Below are positions 15,270-23,923 of a DNA stretch of 64,000 nucleotides, piece after piece. Source of the stretch: Microbacterium oryzae. GTDB lineage: Bacteria > Actinomycetota > Actinomycetes > Actinomycetales > Microbacteriaceae. Below the pieces are notes generated by a model. That model made no database searches and was not told where the DNA came from. It saw only the letters and a program-made list of their open reading frames with translations. Both the position numbers and the translations under genes were made by a program. Within the stretch, counting starts at the first letter, position 1. Every line of letters starts with the position of its first letter. The stretch is taken from positions 1,674,001 through 1,738,000 of the forward strand of contig NZ_CP032550.1 in the NCBI RefSeq assembly GCF_009735645.1, written 5' to 3'.

Positions 15270-16463
15270 TTACTTGATGATCTTGGTCACCGTGCCGGCG
15301 CCGACGGTGCGGCCACCCTCACGGATCGCGAAGCCGAGGCCCTCTTCCATGGCGATGGGCTGGATGAGCTCCACCGTCATGTCCGTGGTGTCGCCGGGCA
15401 TGACCATCTCGGTGCCCTCAGGCAGCGAGATGACGCCGGTGACGTCCGTGGTGCGGAAGTAGAACTGCGGGCGGTAGTTCGTGTAGAAGGGGTTGTGACG
15501 CCCACCCTCGTCCTTGGACAGGATGTACGCGGTGCCCTCGAAGTTGGTGTGAGGGGTAACCGAACCCGGCTTCACGACGACCTGGCCGCGCTCGACGTCC
15601 TCGCGCTTGAGGCCACGGAGCAGGAGACCGCAGTTCTCGCCGGCCCATGCCTCGTCGAGCTGCTTGTGGAACATCTCGATACCGGTGACCGTGGTCTTCT
15701 GCGTCGGGCGGATGCCGACGATCTCGACCTCGGAGTTGATCGCGAGGGTGCCACGCTCGGCGCGGCCCGTGACGACGGTTCCACGACCGGTGATCGTGAA
15801 GACGTCCTCGATGGGCATGAGGAACGGCTTGTCCTTGTCACGCACCGGGTCGGGGATCGACTCGTCGACGGCGTTCATGAGCTCGACGATGGACTCGGTC
15901 CACTGAGCGTCGCCCTCGAGAGCCTTGAGGCCCGAGACGCGGACGACAGGAGCGTTGTCGCCGTCGAAGTCCTGCGACGAGAGGAGCTCGCGAACCTCGA
16001 GCTCGACGAGCTCCAGGATCTCCTCGTCGTCGACCATGTCCGACTTGTTCAGCGCGACGAGCAGGTAGGGAACGCCGACCTGCTTGGCGAGCAGCACGTG
16101 CTCACGCGTCTGAGCCATGGGACCATCGGTCGCGGCGACCACGAGGATCGCGCCGTCCATCTGGGCGGCACCGGTGATCATGTTCTTGATGTAGTCAGCG
16201 TGACCAGGGGCGTCGACGTGAGCGTAGTGACGCTTGGGCGTCTCGTACTCGACGTGCGAGATGTTGATCGTGATGCCGCGCTGGCGCTCCTCGGGAGCGG
16301 AGTCGATCGACGAGAAGTCGCGCTGGACGTTGGTGGCCGACGGGAACTTGTCGGCGAGCACCTTCGAGATCGCCGCGGTGAGCGTCGTCTTGCCGTGGTC
16401 GACGTGACCGATCGTTCCGATGTTCACGTGCGGCTTGGTGCGCTCGAACTTGGCCTTAGCCAC
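15270..16463 (-). CDS. tuf: Translation elongation factor Tu
   Basis: 397 residues, GTG start with GAGGAGGACCCA upstream. Domain 1 GTPase motifs are all present: G1 GHVDHGKT near residue 19, G2 with R-G-I-T-I, G3 D-A-P-G-H, G4 N-K-S-D. Domains 2 and 3 follow, ending [11 protein letters not shown]. It delivers aminoacyl-tRNA to the ribosome. Last gene of the str cluster, 162 bp after fusA with a terminator-like hairpin in the gap, so it probably also has its own promoter. Confidence 0.99.
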   Translation of the reverse strand: MAKAKFERTKPHVNIGTIGHVDHGKTTLTAAISKVLADKFPSATNVQRDFSSIDSAPEERQRGITINISHVEYETPKRHYAHVDAPGHADYIKNMITGAAQMDGAILVVAATDGPMAQTREHVLLAKQVGVPYLLVALNKSDMVDDEEILELVELEVRELLSSQDFDGDNAPVVRVSGLKALEGDAQWTESIVELMNAVDESIPDPVRDKDKPFLMPIEDVFTITGRGTVVTGRAERGTLAINSEVEIVGIRPTQKTTVTGIEMFHKQLDEAWAGENCGLLLRGLKREDVERGQVVVKPGSVTPHTNFEGTAYILSKDEGGRHNPFYTNYRPQFYFRTTDVTGVISLPEGTEMVMPGDTTDMTVELIQPIAMEEGLGFAIREGGRTVGAGTVTKIIK

Positions 16464-16574
16464 TGGGTCCTCCTCAGGACGGTCATGTGAAGAGCACGGT
16501 CGCTGGATTGCGACCGGGGCTCTCCGGGGATGTTTTTCAGTCTAGTAGAGACTCGTTATGAAGTTTTGATCAGT

Positions 16575-16604
16575 GCCGGGGCCGACTTCGCAGCCGACCC
16601 CGGC
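16575..16604 (-). terminator. Hairpin between fusA and tuf
   Basis: GCCGGGG (16575-16581) pairs with CCCCGGC (16598-16604), extended inward by G-C and G-U pairs around a GCGA loop on the minus strand. It lies just after the fusA stop. It probably reduces read-through, leaving tuf partly under separate control. Confidence 0.65.
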
Positions 16605-16625
16605 GAGCCTAGACGACTCAGGCGA

Positions 16626-18740
16626 CTACTCGCCCTTGCCCTTCTGGACGATTTCCTCGGCCACAGCCTTCGGGACCTCGGCGTAGCTGTCGAACTCCAT
16701 GGAGTAGACGGCACGGCCGGAGGTCTTCGAACGCAGGTCGCCGATGTAGCCGAACATGCTCGAGAGCGGGACGAGGGCCTTGACGACCTTCACACCCTGA
16801 GCGTCCTCCATCGACTGCACCTGGCCACGACGCGAGTTCAGGTCGCCGATGACGTCGCCCATGTACTCCTCGGGAGTACGCACCTCGACGGCCATGAGCG
16901 GCTCGAGGATGACGGGGCTCGCCTTGCGGATGGCCTCCTTGAAGCCCATCGAGCCGGCGATCTTGAACGCCATCTCCGAGGAGTCGACGTCGTGCGACGC
17001 GCCATCGATGAGGATCGCCTTCACGCCGACCATCGGGTAGCCCGCGACGACGCCGACGTTCATGGCGTCCTGGAAGCCCTGGTTGGTGGGCTCGATGTAC
17101 TCGCGCGGGATACGGCCACCGGTGACCTTGTTCTCGAACTCGTACGTCTTGTCCGCCGTGACCTCGAGCGGCTCGATCGCGAACTGGATCTTCGCGAACT
17201 GACCCGAACCACCGGTCTGCTTCTTGTGCGTGTAGTCGTGACGCTCGACGGCCTTGCGGATCGTCTCGCGGTACGCCACCTGCGGCTTGCCCACGTTGGC
17301 CTCGACCTTGAACTCGCGCTTCATGCGGTCCACGAGGATGTCGAGGTGCAGCTCGCCCATGCCCTTGACGACCGTCTGGCCGGTCTCGGCGTTGTTCTCG
17401 ACGCGGAACGTCGGGTCCTCTTCGGCGAGCTTCTGGATGGCCAGGCCGAGCTTCTCCTGGTCGGCCTTCGTCTTCGGCTCGATCGCGACCTCGATGACCG
17501 GCTCCGGGAACGTCATCGACTCGAGGACGACCTGGTTCGCCGGGTCGGAGAGGGTGTCACCGGTGGTGGTGTCCTTCAGACCGATGACCGCGTAGATGTG
17601 GCCCGCGGTGACCGAGTCGACCGGGTTCTCCTTGTTGGCGTGCATCTGGAAGATCTTCCCGATGCGCTCCTTCTTGCCCTTGGTCGAGTTGACGACCTGC
17701 GCACCGGAGTCGAGGTGACCCGAGTAGACGCGGATGTAGGTCAGACGACCGAAGAAGGGGTGCGTGACGACCTTGAACGCGAGAGCAGCGAACGGCTCCT
17801 CGCGGTCGGCGTGACGCTCGATGATCGTCTCTTCGTTCTTCGGGTCGTGGGCCTCGATGGCCGGCACGTCGAGGGGCGAAGGGAGGTAGTCGACGACCGC
17901 GTCGAGCATCGGCTGCACGCCGCGGTTCTTGAAGGCCGAACCACAGAGAACCGGGTAGACCTCGGAGGCGATCGTCATCTTGCGGATGGCGCCCTTGACC
18001 TCTTCGATCGACAGCTCCTCGCCGCCGAAGTACTTCTCGAGGAGCACGTCGTCGGACTCGGCGACGGTCTCGAGGAGCTTCTCGCGGTACTCGGCAGCCT
18101 TGTCGGCGAGCTCGGCGGGGATGTCGCCGGTCTCGTACTTGGCGCCCATGGTCACGTCACCCTTGGCGTCGCCGGGCCACGTGAGGGCACGCATCTCGAC
18201 GAGGTCGATGACGCCGACGAAGTCGTTCTCCGCACCGATGGGAAGCTGCAGCACGAGCGGCTTCGCCTTCAGGCGGTTGATGATCGTGTCGACCGTGAAG
18301 TAGAAGTCCGCGCCGAGCTTGTCCATCTTGTTGACGAAGCAGATGCGGGGGACGTTGTACTTGTCAGCCTGACGCCACACGGTCTCGGACTGGGGCTCGA
18401 CGCCCTCCTTGCCGTCGAAGACGGCGACAGCGCCATCGAGGACGCGGAGCGAGCGCTCCACCTCGACGGTGAAGTCCACGTGACCGGGGGTGTCGATGAT
18501 GTTGATCTGGTTCTTGTCCCAGAAGCACGTCACGGCGGCGGAGGTGATGGTGATACCACGCTCCTGCTCCTGCTCCATCCAGTCGGTGGTCGCACCGCCG
18601 TCGTGGGTCTCGCCGATCTTGTGGTTGACGCCCGTGTAGAACAGGATGCGCTCGGTCGTCGTGGTCTTACCAGCATCGATGTGCGCCATGATGCCGATGT
18701 TGCGGACCTTCTTGAGGTCGGTGAGCACGTCTTGTGCCAC
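16626..18740 (-). CDS. fusA: Translation elongation factor G
   Basis: 704 residues, GTG start with AAGGAAG upstream. The GTPase signature [11 protein letters not shown] lies at about residue 19, followed by D-T-P-G-H and N-K-M-D, with all five EF-G domains over the full length. It catalyses ribosome translocation and, with RRF, recycling. It lies 88 bp after rpsG, with a very stable hairpin in the gap. Full length and canonical. Confidence 0.99.
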   Translation of the reverse strand: MAQDVLTDLKKVRNIGIMAHIDAGKTTTTERILFYTGVNHKIGETHDGGATTDWMEQEQERGITITSAAVTCFWDKNQINIIDTPGHVDFTVEVERSLRVLDGAVAVFDGKEGVEPQSETVWRQADKYNVPRICFVNKMDKLGADFYFTVDTIINRLKAKPLVLQLPIGAENDFVGVIDLVEMRALTWPGDAKGDVTMGAKYETGDIPAELADKAAEYREKLLETVAESDDVLLEKYFGGEELSIEEVKGAIRKMTIASEVYPVLCGSAFKNRGVQPMLDAVVDYLPSPLDVPAIEAHDPKNEETIIERHADREEPFAALAFKVVTHPFFGRLTYIRVYSGHLDSGAQVVNSTKGKKERIGKIFQMHANKENPVDSVTAGHIYAVIGLKDTTTGDTLSDPANQVVLESMTFPEPVIEVAIEPKTKADQEKLGLAIQKLAEEDPTFRVENNAETGQTVVKGMGELHLDILVDRMKREFKVEANVGKPQVAYRETIRKAVERHDYTHKKQTGGSGQFAKIQFAIEPLEVTADKTYEFENKVTGGRIPREYIEPTNQGFQDAMNVGVVAGYPMVGVKAILIDGASHDVDSSEMAFKIAGSMGFKEAIRKASPVILEPLMAVEVRTPEEYMGDVIGDLNSRRGQVQSMEDAQGVKVVKALVPLSSMFGYIGDLRSKTSGRAVYSMEFDSYAEVPKAVAEEIVQKGKGE

Positions 18741-18780
18741 TAGCGTTCTTCCTTACGTGTGGAGAGAGAAAAGCAGGAGG

Positions 18781-18815
18781 CCGGTCCCGGATGGCCCGGG
18801 GCCATCCGGGACCGG
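18781..18815 (-). terminator. Very stable hairpin between rpsG and fusA
   Basis: A perfect 16-bp inverted repeat: CCGGTCCCGGATGGCC at 18781-18796 and its complement at 18800-18815, loop CGG. On the minus strand the sequence after it contains TTTT within 10-15 bases, so it looks like an intrinsic terminator or attenuator inside the str operon, between rpsG and fusA. Confidence 0.75.
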
Positions 18816-18828
18816 CTCGGGGCGCTTC

Positions 18829-19299
18829 CTACCAGCGGTAGTGCGCGAAGGCGCGGTTCGACTCGGCCATCTTGTGGGTGTCCTCGCGGCGCTTGACCGC
18901 TGCACCCAGACCGTTCGACGCGTCGAGGATCTCGTTCATGAGACGCTCGGTCATCGTCTTCTCACGACGGCCCTTCGCGTAGCTCACCAGCCAGCGGAGA
19001 GCGAGCGTGTTGGCACGGTGAGGCTTGACCTCGACCGGAACCTGGTAGGTCGAACCGCCGACGCGGCGGCTGCGGACCTCGAGCGTCGGGCGCACGTTGT
19101 CGAGCGCCTTCTTCAGCGTGGCGACAGCGTCCTGGCCATTCTTCGCGGCCACACCCTCGAGAGCGGTGTAGACGATGTTCTCGGCGATGGACTTCTTGCC
19201 ATCCACGAGGATCTTGTTGACCAGCTGCGTGACGATCGGAGCGCCGTAAACCGGATCGTTGACGACGGGGCGCTTGGGGGCCGGACCCTTACGAGGCAT
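18829..19299 (-). CDS. rpsG: 30S ribosomal protein S7
   Basis: 156 residues, the usual bacterial length. It starts [19 protein letters not shown] and contains the 16S rRNA-binding segment [14 protein letters not shown], ending F-A-H-Y-R-W. A primary 16S 3'-domain assembly protein. It begins 5 bp after rpsL. In other bacteria S7 can act as translational repressor of the str operon; that is family knowledge and no specific site was identified here. Confidence 0.99.
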   Translation of the reverse strand: MPRKGPAPKRPVVNDPVYGAPIVTQLVNKILVDGKKSIAENIVYTALEGVAAKNGQDAVATLKKALDNVRPTLEVRSRRVGGSTYQVPVEVKPHRANTLALRWLVSYAKGRREKTMTERLMNEILDASNGLGAAVKRREDTHKMAESNRAFAHYRW

Positions 19300-19304
19300 C
19301 TAAC

Positions 19305-19673
19305 TCAACCCTTCTTCGCGCCGTAGCGGCTGCGAGCCTGCTTACGGTTCTTGACAGCCTGGGTGTCGAGCGCACCGCGGACGATCTTGTAGCGCACACC
19401 GGGGAGGTCCTTCACACGACCGCCGCGGACGAGCACGAGCGAGTGCTCCTGGAGGTTGTGGCCCTCACCGGGGATGTAGGCCGTGACCTCGGTGCCGTTG
19501 CGCAGCTTGACACGAGCGACCTTCCGCATAGCCGAGTTCGGCTTCTTGGGGGTGGTCGTGTAGACGCGGGTGCAGACACCCGCCTGCTGCGGGTTCGCCT
19601 TCAGGGCGGGCGCCTTGGTCTTCGAGACCTTCGGCGAACGGCCCTTGCGAACCAACTGCTGAATAGTTGGCAC
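19305..19673 (-). CDS. rpsL: 30S ribosomal protein S12
   Basis: 122 residues from the GTG at 19671-19673, preceded by AAGGAGA; longer in-frame starts add unrelated residues. It begins [11 protein letters not shown] and contains [12 protein letters not shown] and V-K-D-L-P-G-V-R-Y. The two lysines where streptomycin resistance mutations arise are wild type. First gene of the str operon, read from a promoter near 19842-19871. Confidence 0.99.
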   Translation of the reverse strand: MPTIQQLVRKGRSPKVSKTKAPALKANPQQAGVCTRVYTTTPKKPNSAMRKVARVKLRNGTEVTAYIPGEGHNLQEHSLVLVRGGRVKDLPGVRYKIVRGALDTQAVKNRKQARSRYGAKKG

Positions 19674-19841
19674 GTTTCTCCTTGTTCGTTGCTGCACGGT
19701 GACAGCGCGTGATGTTTCACGAAACCCACCCCCGCGCCGAAAGGCGAGAGACTTCAGGTGGATATGCCGTGGGGGTGACCTGTTCGCAGGCCCGTCCCGT
19801 AAGTGCGCACGCACGCAGACGCGTGCACGCACACTGCTTCC

Positions 19842-19871
19842 ATGATAGGGCCTTCTACGACACCCGGTCAA
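19842..19871 (-). promoter_or_regulatory. Predicted str operon promoter
   Basis: On the minus strand: -35 TTGACC (19866-19871), spacer 18, -10 TATCAT (19842-19847). The leader to the rpsL GTG would be about 160 nt and contains GTTTCACGAAAC, a short inverted repeat. Confidence 0.6.
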
Positions 19872-19901
19872 ACGACGACCTGCACCTGCCGCGAGCGCAC
19901 A

Positions 19902-19929
19902 AAAGGGCGCCCCTTCCGGGACGCCCTTT
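19902..19929 (-). terminator. Terminator after the serine protease gene or bidirectional
   Basis: AAAGGGCG (19902-19909) pairs with CGCCCTTT (19922-19929), with CCC/GGG pairs inside. It lies in the gap between the protease and the str promoter. A run of A/T at both ends makes it a plausible terminator on either strand; the geometry is upstream of the rpsL promoter and downstream of the protease stop at 19959 on the minus strand. Confidence 0.6.
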
Positions 19930-19958
19930 CGATGCGAGCTCTCAGCTCAGGAGCGGGA

Positions 19959-22100
19959 TCAGCGCTCCGACTTCAGCTGACGGCGACGCGCGGCCACGAG
20001 CAGACCGCCGGCTGCAGCGACGAGGCCGAAGCCGATCGCGAGCGGTGCGGCCGGGTTGAACTCGGCACCGGTCGGCTCGAGCTGACCCTCACGCTGCGGC
20101 TGCTGCGGCTGGTCCTGCTCGTCCTGGGGCTGCTGGTCCTCGGGAGCCTCCTGCGGCTCCTCCGGCTGCGGGTCCTGCGGGCCCGCAGCGGCCGTGATCG
20201 TCACCGTGATCGCGGCGTCGGCGCTCGCGACGCCGTCGACGATCTGACGGATGGCGAGCGTGTGCTCGCCGACGGGCAGGGCGCCCACCTGGATGCTCCA
20301 AACGTTGGCCTCGACCGTGGCGGAGCCAGCGAGCTCGTCGTTCACGCGCAGCTCGACGGTGGCGCCGTTGACGCCCGCACCGGTGATGGTGGTCGGAGCC
20401 TGGCCTTCGACGTACGAGCCGCCGTCGACGGGGTTGATGAACTCAGGAGCCTCGGGCGCAGCGGGCTGCTCGGGCTCGGGTGCCGGGCTCGGAGCAGCGG
20501 CGCCGACCGTGAACTCGACGGTGGTCGCGTTGGAGGTCTTCCCGTTGATCGTCTGCTTGGCGCTGACGGAGTAGCTGCCCTCGCCGAGCTCGACCGGGTG
20601 AGACCAGTTGCCGTCGGCGTCGGAGGTGACCTTCCCGGTGACGTCGCCGGACAGCGTGACCTCGGTGTTCGGCGCCGCGCTGCCGGCGATCTCCGTGACG
20701 GCCTCCGTGAAGGCCTGGCCGTTCTCCGGCGAGGTGATGCCGGGCGCGCTCGGCACGACCTGCACGTCGAACTTGGTGACGTCGGAGACGTTGTAGCCGC
20801 TCTTCGCGCGCAGGGCGACGGTGTAGTCGCCGGGGGTCTCCGGGCCGTTGAAGGTCCAGTTGCCGTTCGCGTCGGCGGTGGTCTTCGCGCTGCTCTCGAA
20901 CGAGGCCTTGGCGCCCTTCGGCAGGAAGGCGTACTCGACCTCGGCGCCCGCGCCGGCGGTGCCGGTGATCGCCGCGTTCCACTCGATTGCGTCGCCGGAC
21001 TTCAGCGAGGTGACCTGGGCCTCGGGGATGTCGAGCATGACGCTGTAGCCGCCGGTGGCGGCGAGGTTCGTCTGCAGGTCCGCGCCCCACATGTGCTCGA
21101 CGCCGTCGAACTGGAACGTCGCCGAGACGATGCCGACAGCCGCGCTCCCCTGCAGGATGGTCCCGCCCGAGTCACCGGGGATGACCTTCGTCGCCGCGGA
21201 GAAGCCCTGCACGAGGCGACCGTCGACCTCGAGGTAGCCCTCGTAGTCGACGTAGGGGTTGATCTGATCGGTGTCCACCGGACCGGTGGAGTAGCCGGTC
21301 GTGCGACCGGACCGCTGAACCGTCGCGCCGATCTCCGCCGTGCCGACGCTCGTGATGTTCGACGCGAGCGACGCCGACAGGTCGTCGGTGTTCTTCCAGT
21401 CGGTCATCGCGGGGATCAGCGACAGGTCGTCGTTGGTGACGTCGACCGCCGTGATGTCGAGCGCGTCACCGGGGGTGCCGTCGGTGTCGCCGGCGCCGCC
21501 GAACTGGGTGAAGGCGACCGTGCCAAGCTCGTGTGCGAGGGCGATCGTGTCGTCGTTGCCGCCGCCGGCCTGGTCGCCCTTGGGGTCGGTCAGGAAGACG
21601 TCGGTCGCACCGCCGAGGGTGCAGTGACCGGCGGTCAGCACGGCCGGCTCACCCTGGGGGCTCCACGCGGGGAAGCCGACGGAGCAGGTTCCGCCCGAGC
21701 CCTCACCGTTGAGCAGCGCGATGCCGTAGCCGCCCACGACGTCGGTCGAGGCCGTGGGCTTCGCCAGCTCGTCCTCGGTGACCGTGACGATCTTCACGTT
21801 GCCGTAGGCGTTGGCGACCTCGGCAGCGCTCGCCGACGCCTGGATGCGCTTGGCCGCGGCACCCGCGCCCTCGCCGTCCAGCTGCTGAACGATGATCTGG
21901 CCGTTGCCGTCGTGCAGGACGCCCGTGACGGACTCATCCTGGAACAGCTCGAGTGCGAGCGTCTTGAACGCCTCGCCCTCGGTCGGCGCCACCGGCGCCT
22001 CTGCCGCGGATGCGGACGTAGCGGCCACACCGCCGAACGCCAGCGCCGACGCGACACCCAGCGCTCCCAGACGCGCTGCGCGCGTGATTGAAGGCTTCAA
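19959..22100 (-). CDS. Secreted trypsin-like serine protease with Ig-like repeats and C-terminal anchor
   Basis: 713 residues. Signal peptide to about residue 32 (A-T-S-A-S-A then A-E-A-P). A streptogrisin-like S1 domain follows: T-C-S...T-A-G-H-C with His159 and a likely Cys139-Cys160 disulfide, Asp215 in the D-I-T-A-V segment, and G-D-S-G-G with Ser311. Two or three Ig-like/Big repeats cover about 370-640, then a Pro/Gln/Glu-rich wall-spanning stretch. The C-terminus has LEPTG at 674-678, a hydrophobic helix and R-R-R-Q-L-K, a sortase-like sorting signal in variant form. It probably acts at the cell surface. The substrate is unknown. Confidence 0.85.
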   Translation of the reverse strand: MKPSITRAARLGALGVASALAFGGVAATSASAAEAPVAPTEGEAFKTLALELFQDESVTGVLHDGNGQIIVQQLDGEGAGAAAKRIQASASAAEVANAYGNVKIVTVTEDELAKPTASTDVVGGYGIALLNGEGSGGTCSVGFPAWSPQGEPAVLTAGHCTLGGATDVFLTDPKGDQAGGGNDDTIALAHELGTVAFTQFGGAGDTDGTPGDALDITAVDVTNDDLSLIPAMTDWKNTDDLSASLASNITSVGTAEIGATVQRSGRTTGYSTGPVDTDQINPYVDYEGYLEVDGRLVQGFSAATKVIPGDSGGTILQGSAAVGIVSATFQFDGVEHMWGADLQTNLAATGGYSVMLDIPEAQVTSLKSGDAIEWNAAITGTAGAGAEVEYAFLPKGAKASFESSAKTTADANGNWTFNGPETPGDYTVALRAKSGYNVSDVTKFDVQVVPSAPGITSPENGQAFTEAVTEIAGSAAPNTEVTLSGDVTGKVTSDADGNWSHPVELGEGSYSVSAKQTINGKTSNATTVEFTVGAAAPSPAPEPEQPAAPEAPEFINPVDGGSYVEGQAPTTITGAGVNGATVELRVNDELAGSATVEANVWSIQVGALPVGEHTLAIRQIVDGVASADAAITVTITAAAGPQDPQPEEPQEAPEDQQPQDEQDQPQQPQREGQLEPTGAEFNPAAPLAIGFGLVAAAGGLLVAARRRQLKSER

Positions 22101-22274
22101 ACTCGGTTCCCCCGGTTCTTCGTTGCGTGCACTTCTTCACACGGGGGCGAATCACTGCTGACCCAGGCCCCCGGAAGCTCTGATCTCTCTCGGGAGAGAC
22201 TCAGCGTTTACAGACTAGACGCACACCTACGATGGAAGGCAAGTCCGCATTCGCCGACATGAACGGGGGAAGAC

Positions 22275-22652
22275 ATGTCCAGGGAACGGATCTGGAGGGT
22301 CGGCGCGCTCATCGCTGCCGGTCTCGCGCTGGCAGGATGCGCATCGAACGCGGGAGGAGCGGACGTGGCATCGGTCGTCGGAAAGTGGCAGAGCAGCGAG
22401 GACAGCGAGCCGTACCTCACCTTCTCCGACGATGGGAAGTTCCGCGGGAACGACGGCTGCAACGGGATGTCGGGCCGCTATGAGCAGGACGGCGACACGG
22501 TGTCCGTGACCTTCGTCGCGGCGAACGTGCGCGGTTGCCCGGGCGTCGACACTTGGCTGTCGAAGCTGAAATCGATCACGGTCGGCGAGTCGACCCTCGA
22601 GGTCTACGACGCCTCGGGAGAGCTGCTCGGATCGCTCGCACGCGAGAGCTGA
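22275..22652 (+). CDS. META-domain lipoprotein
   Basis: 125 residues. Signal peptide with lipobox A-L-A-G-C, lipidated Cys22. The mature part is a META/HslJ-like domain: V-V-G-K-W-Q-S, then F-R-G-N-D-G-C-N-G-M-S-G-R-Y and V-T-F-V-A-A-N-V-R-G-C-P, the conserved cysteine pair near residues 67 and 92. META proteins sit in the envelope and are linked to stress or antibiotic tolerance in some bacteria, without a known activity. Divergent from the protease gene. Confidence 0.9.
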   Translation: MSRERIWRVGALIAAGLALAGCASNAGGADVASVVGKWQSSEDSEPYLTFSDDGKFRGNDGCNGMSGRYEQDGDTVSVTFVAANVRGCPGVDTWLSKLKSITVGESTLEVYDASGELLGSLARES

Positions 22653-22682
22653 TCTCGGATGGTCGCTGCGGCCATCCGCTCG

Positions 22683-22709
22683 CATCCCCGCCTCATCGAG
22701 GCGGGGATG
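22683..22709. terminator. Bidirectional terminator between convergent genes
   Basis: CATCCCCGCCT (22683-22693) and AGGCGGGGATG (22699-22709) form a perfect 11-bp stem with a 5-base loop, followed by TCTGGTTTCA. It lies between the META lipoprotein stop and the stop of the minus-strand gene at 22717. Confidence 0.8.
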
Positions 22710-22716
22710 TCTGGTT

Positions 22717-23388
22717 TCAGGGGGTCGCGCCCGGCCCCGACAGGAAGTCCCCGGGGCCGAAGGGAGTGTCGAGCGACTGCGTGAGCTCAGCGAGCATGGC
22801 CTCGACCTGCGGTTCCACGAACTCCACGATGGCGGCCTGGATGCGCAGGCGGTGCCCGAGGAGCACCGAGCAGATCTCGCGACCGACGAGGTTCGCGTAC
22901 TCGTCGGCGAGGGAGACCTCGCGGCGCAGGGCCGCCTTCGCCTCCGCGGACAGCGGCGGGAGGCTCGGCACGTCGGCCTCGGCCTCGTTCGCCAGCTGCT
23001 CGATCGTGAAGAGGAACGGGGCGCCGGGCACGGGATCGGGGTCGAGCGGCAGTCCCTCGTACTCCGGCGCGAGGTCCTCCCCCGGCCGGTAGGAGCGCGC
23101 GCGATTGCGGGCCGCCTGCTGGTCGAGCTCGGCCTGCAGCAACGGCAGGTTGCGTGCGGTGTACTCGGCGACCGCGTGGTCGACGATGGTCTTCATGCGC
23201 GTGGAGAGTCCGTGCTGCACGCCGTGCGGCACGTCCGCGCCGAGGCCGGCAGCCGAGAGCAGCGGTGACCCGAAGCAGCGGCGGCACGGAGCGGCACGAC
23301 CGCGATGCGTGGCGGGCTGCCAGCGCGGCAGCCAGCGCAGCCAGGCGTCCACCGCCTGAGCCACCTGCGCGTCGAGCGTCCGCTCCAT
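22717..23388 (-). CDS. Conserved hypothetical protein
   Basis: 223 residues. A Cys-x2-Cys pair (A-P-C-R-R-C-F-G) near residues 34-37 is followed by helical, acidic sequence with L-N-L-P-L-L-Q-A-E-type heptads and an acidic proline-rich stretch E-Y-E-G-L-P-L-D-P-D-P-V-P. There is no signal peptide and no known domain. I do not recognise a function. It is separated by about 50 bp from the downstream end of the membrane-protein pair 23438-25659, which is in the same orientation, so it may be the last gene of that unit. Confidence 0.75.
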   Translation of the reverse strand: MERTLDAQVAQAVDAWLRWLPRWQPATHRGRAAPCRRCFGSPLLSAAGLGADVPHGVQHGLSTRMKTIVDHAVAEYTARNLPLLQAELDQQAARNRARSYRPGEDLAPEYEGLPLDPDPVPGAPFLFTIEQLANEAEADVPSLPPLSAEAKAALRREVSLADEYANLVGREICSVLLGHRLRIQAAIVEFVEPQVEAMLAELTQSLDTPFGPGDFLSGPGATP

Positions 23389-23437
23389 GACTTACAGGGT
23401 AGGGGGCGCGGGCGCCTGCGGCAGGGTGCCGAGCGGA

Positions 23438-23923
23438 CTATCGCGCATCGGGGCGCTCCCACGGCCACAGCGGCCGCTGCGCGCGCGTGCGGCGGACGGC
23501 GATCGCGCACCACGACGCGATCGCGGCGGCTCCGGCGAGAACCGGCACCGGCCATCCGATCACCACCTCGACGACAGCGCCCGTCGCGGTACCGAGGCCC
23601 GCACCGAAGACGAGCGCGAGCAGCCACAGCGCCAGCGCGTAGATCGCGGCGGTGGCGAAGACCACGCCGATCACCGAGGTGAAGCGCGGGTGATCGGGGC
23701 GGATCGCCGGCCACAGCGCGAGCGCGAAGGCGCCCACGCTCACGACGACGGCGAGAGCGGCGGGCACGATGCCGACGCCCGGGGTCTCGATGACGTCGGA
23801 CTCGGTGAACAGGCTGCCGAAGCCGAGCCCGCATACGGCGAGGGCGCCGTACCCCGCGACGGCGAAGGCGAGGAGCATCCCTGCGGGAAGCCCCTCGCCT
23901 TCGCGTCGTGGTGCTGTGGTCAC
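23438..23923 (-). CDS. Small membrane protein, four predicted helices
   Basis: 161 residues from a GTG at 23921-23923, which overlaps the upstream stop (GTGA). Four hydrophobic segments lie at about 16-38, 50-70, 80-105 and 115-135, with a basic C-terminal tail ending W-P-W-E-R-P-D-A-R. No recognised domain. Translational coupling to the 579-residue membrane protein upstream suggests that the two work together. Confidence 0.8.
   Translation of the reverse strand: MTTAPRREGEGLPAGMLLAFAVAGYGALAVCGLGFGSLFTESDVIETPGVGIVPAALAVVVSVGAFALALWPAIRPDHPRFTSVIGVVFATAAIYALALWLLALVFGAGLGTATGAVVEVVIGWPVPVLAGAAAIASWCAIAVRRTRAQRPLWPWERPDAR

Noticed and set aside
19305..19673. Streptomycin resistance allele in rpsL
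   Set aside because: Both key lysines are present.
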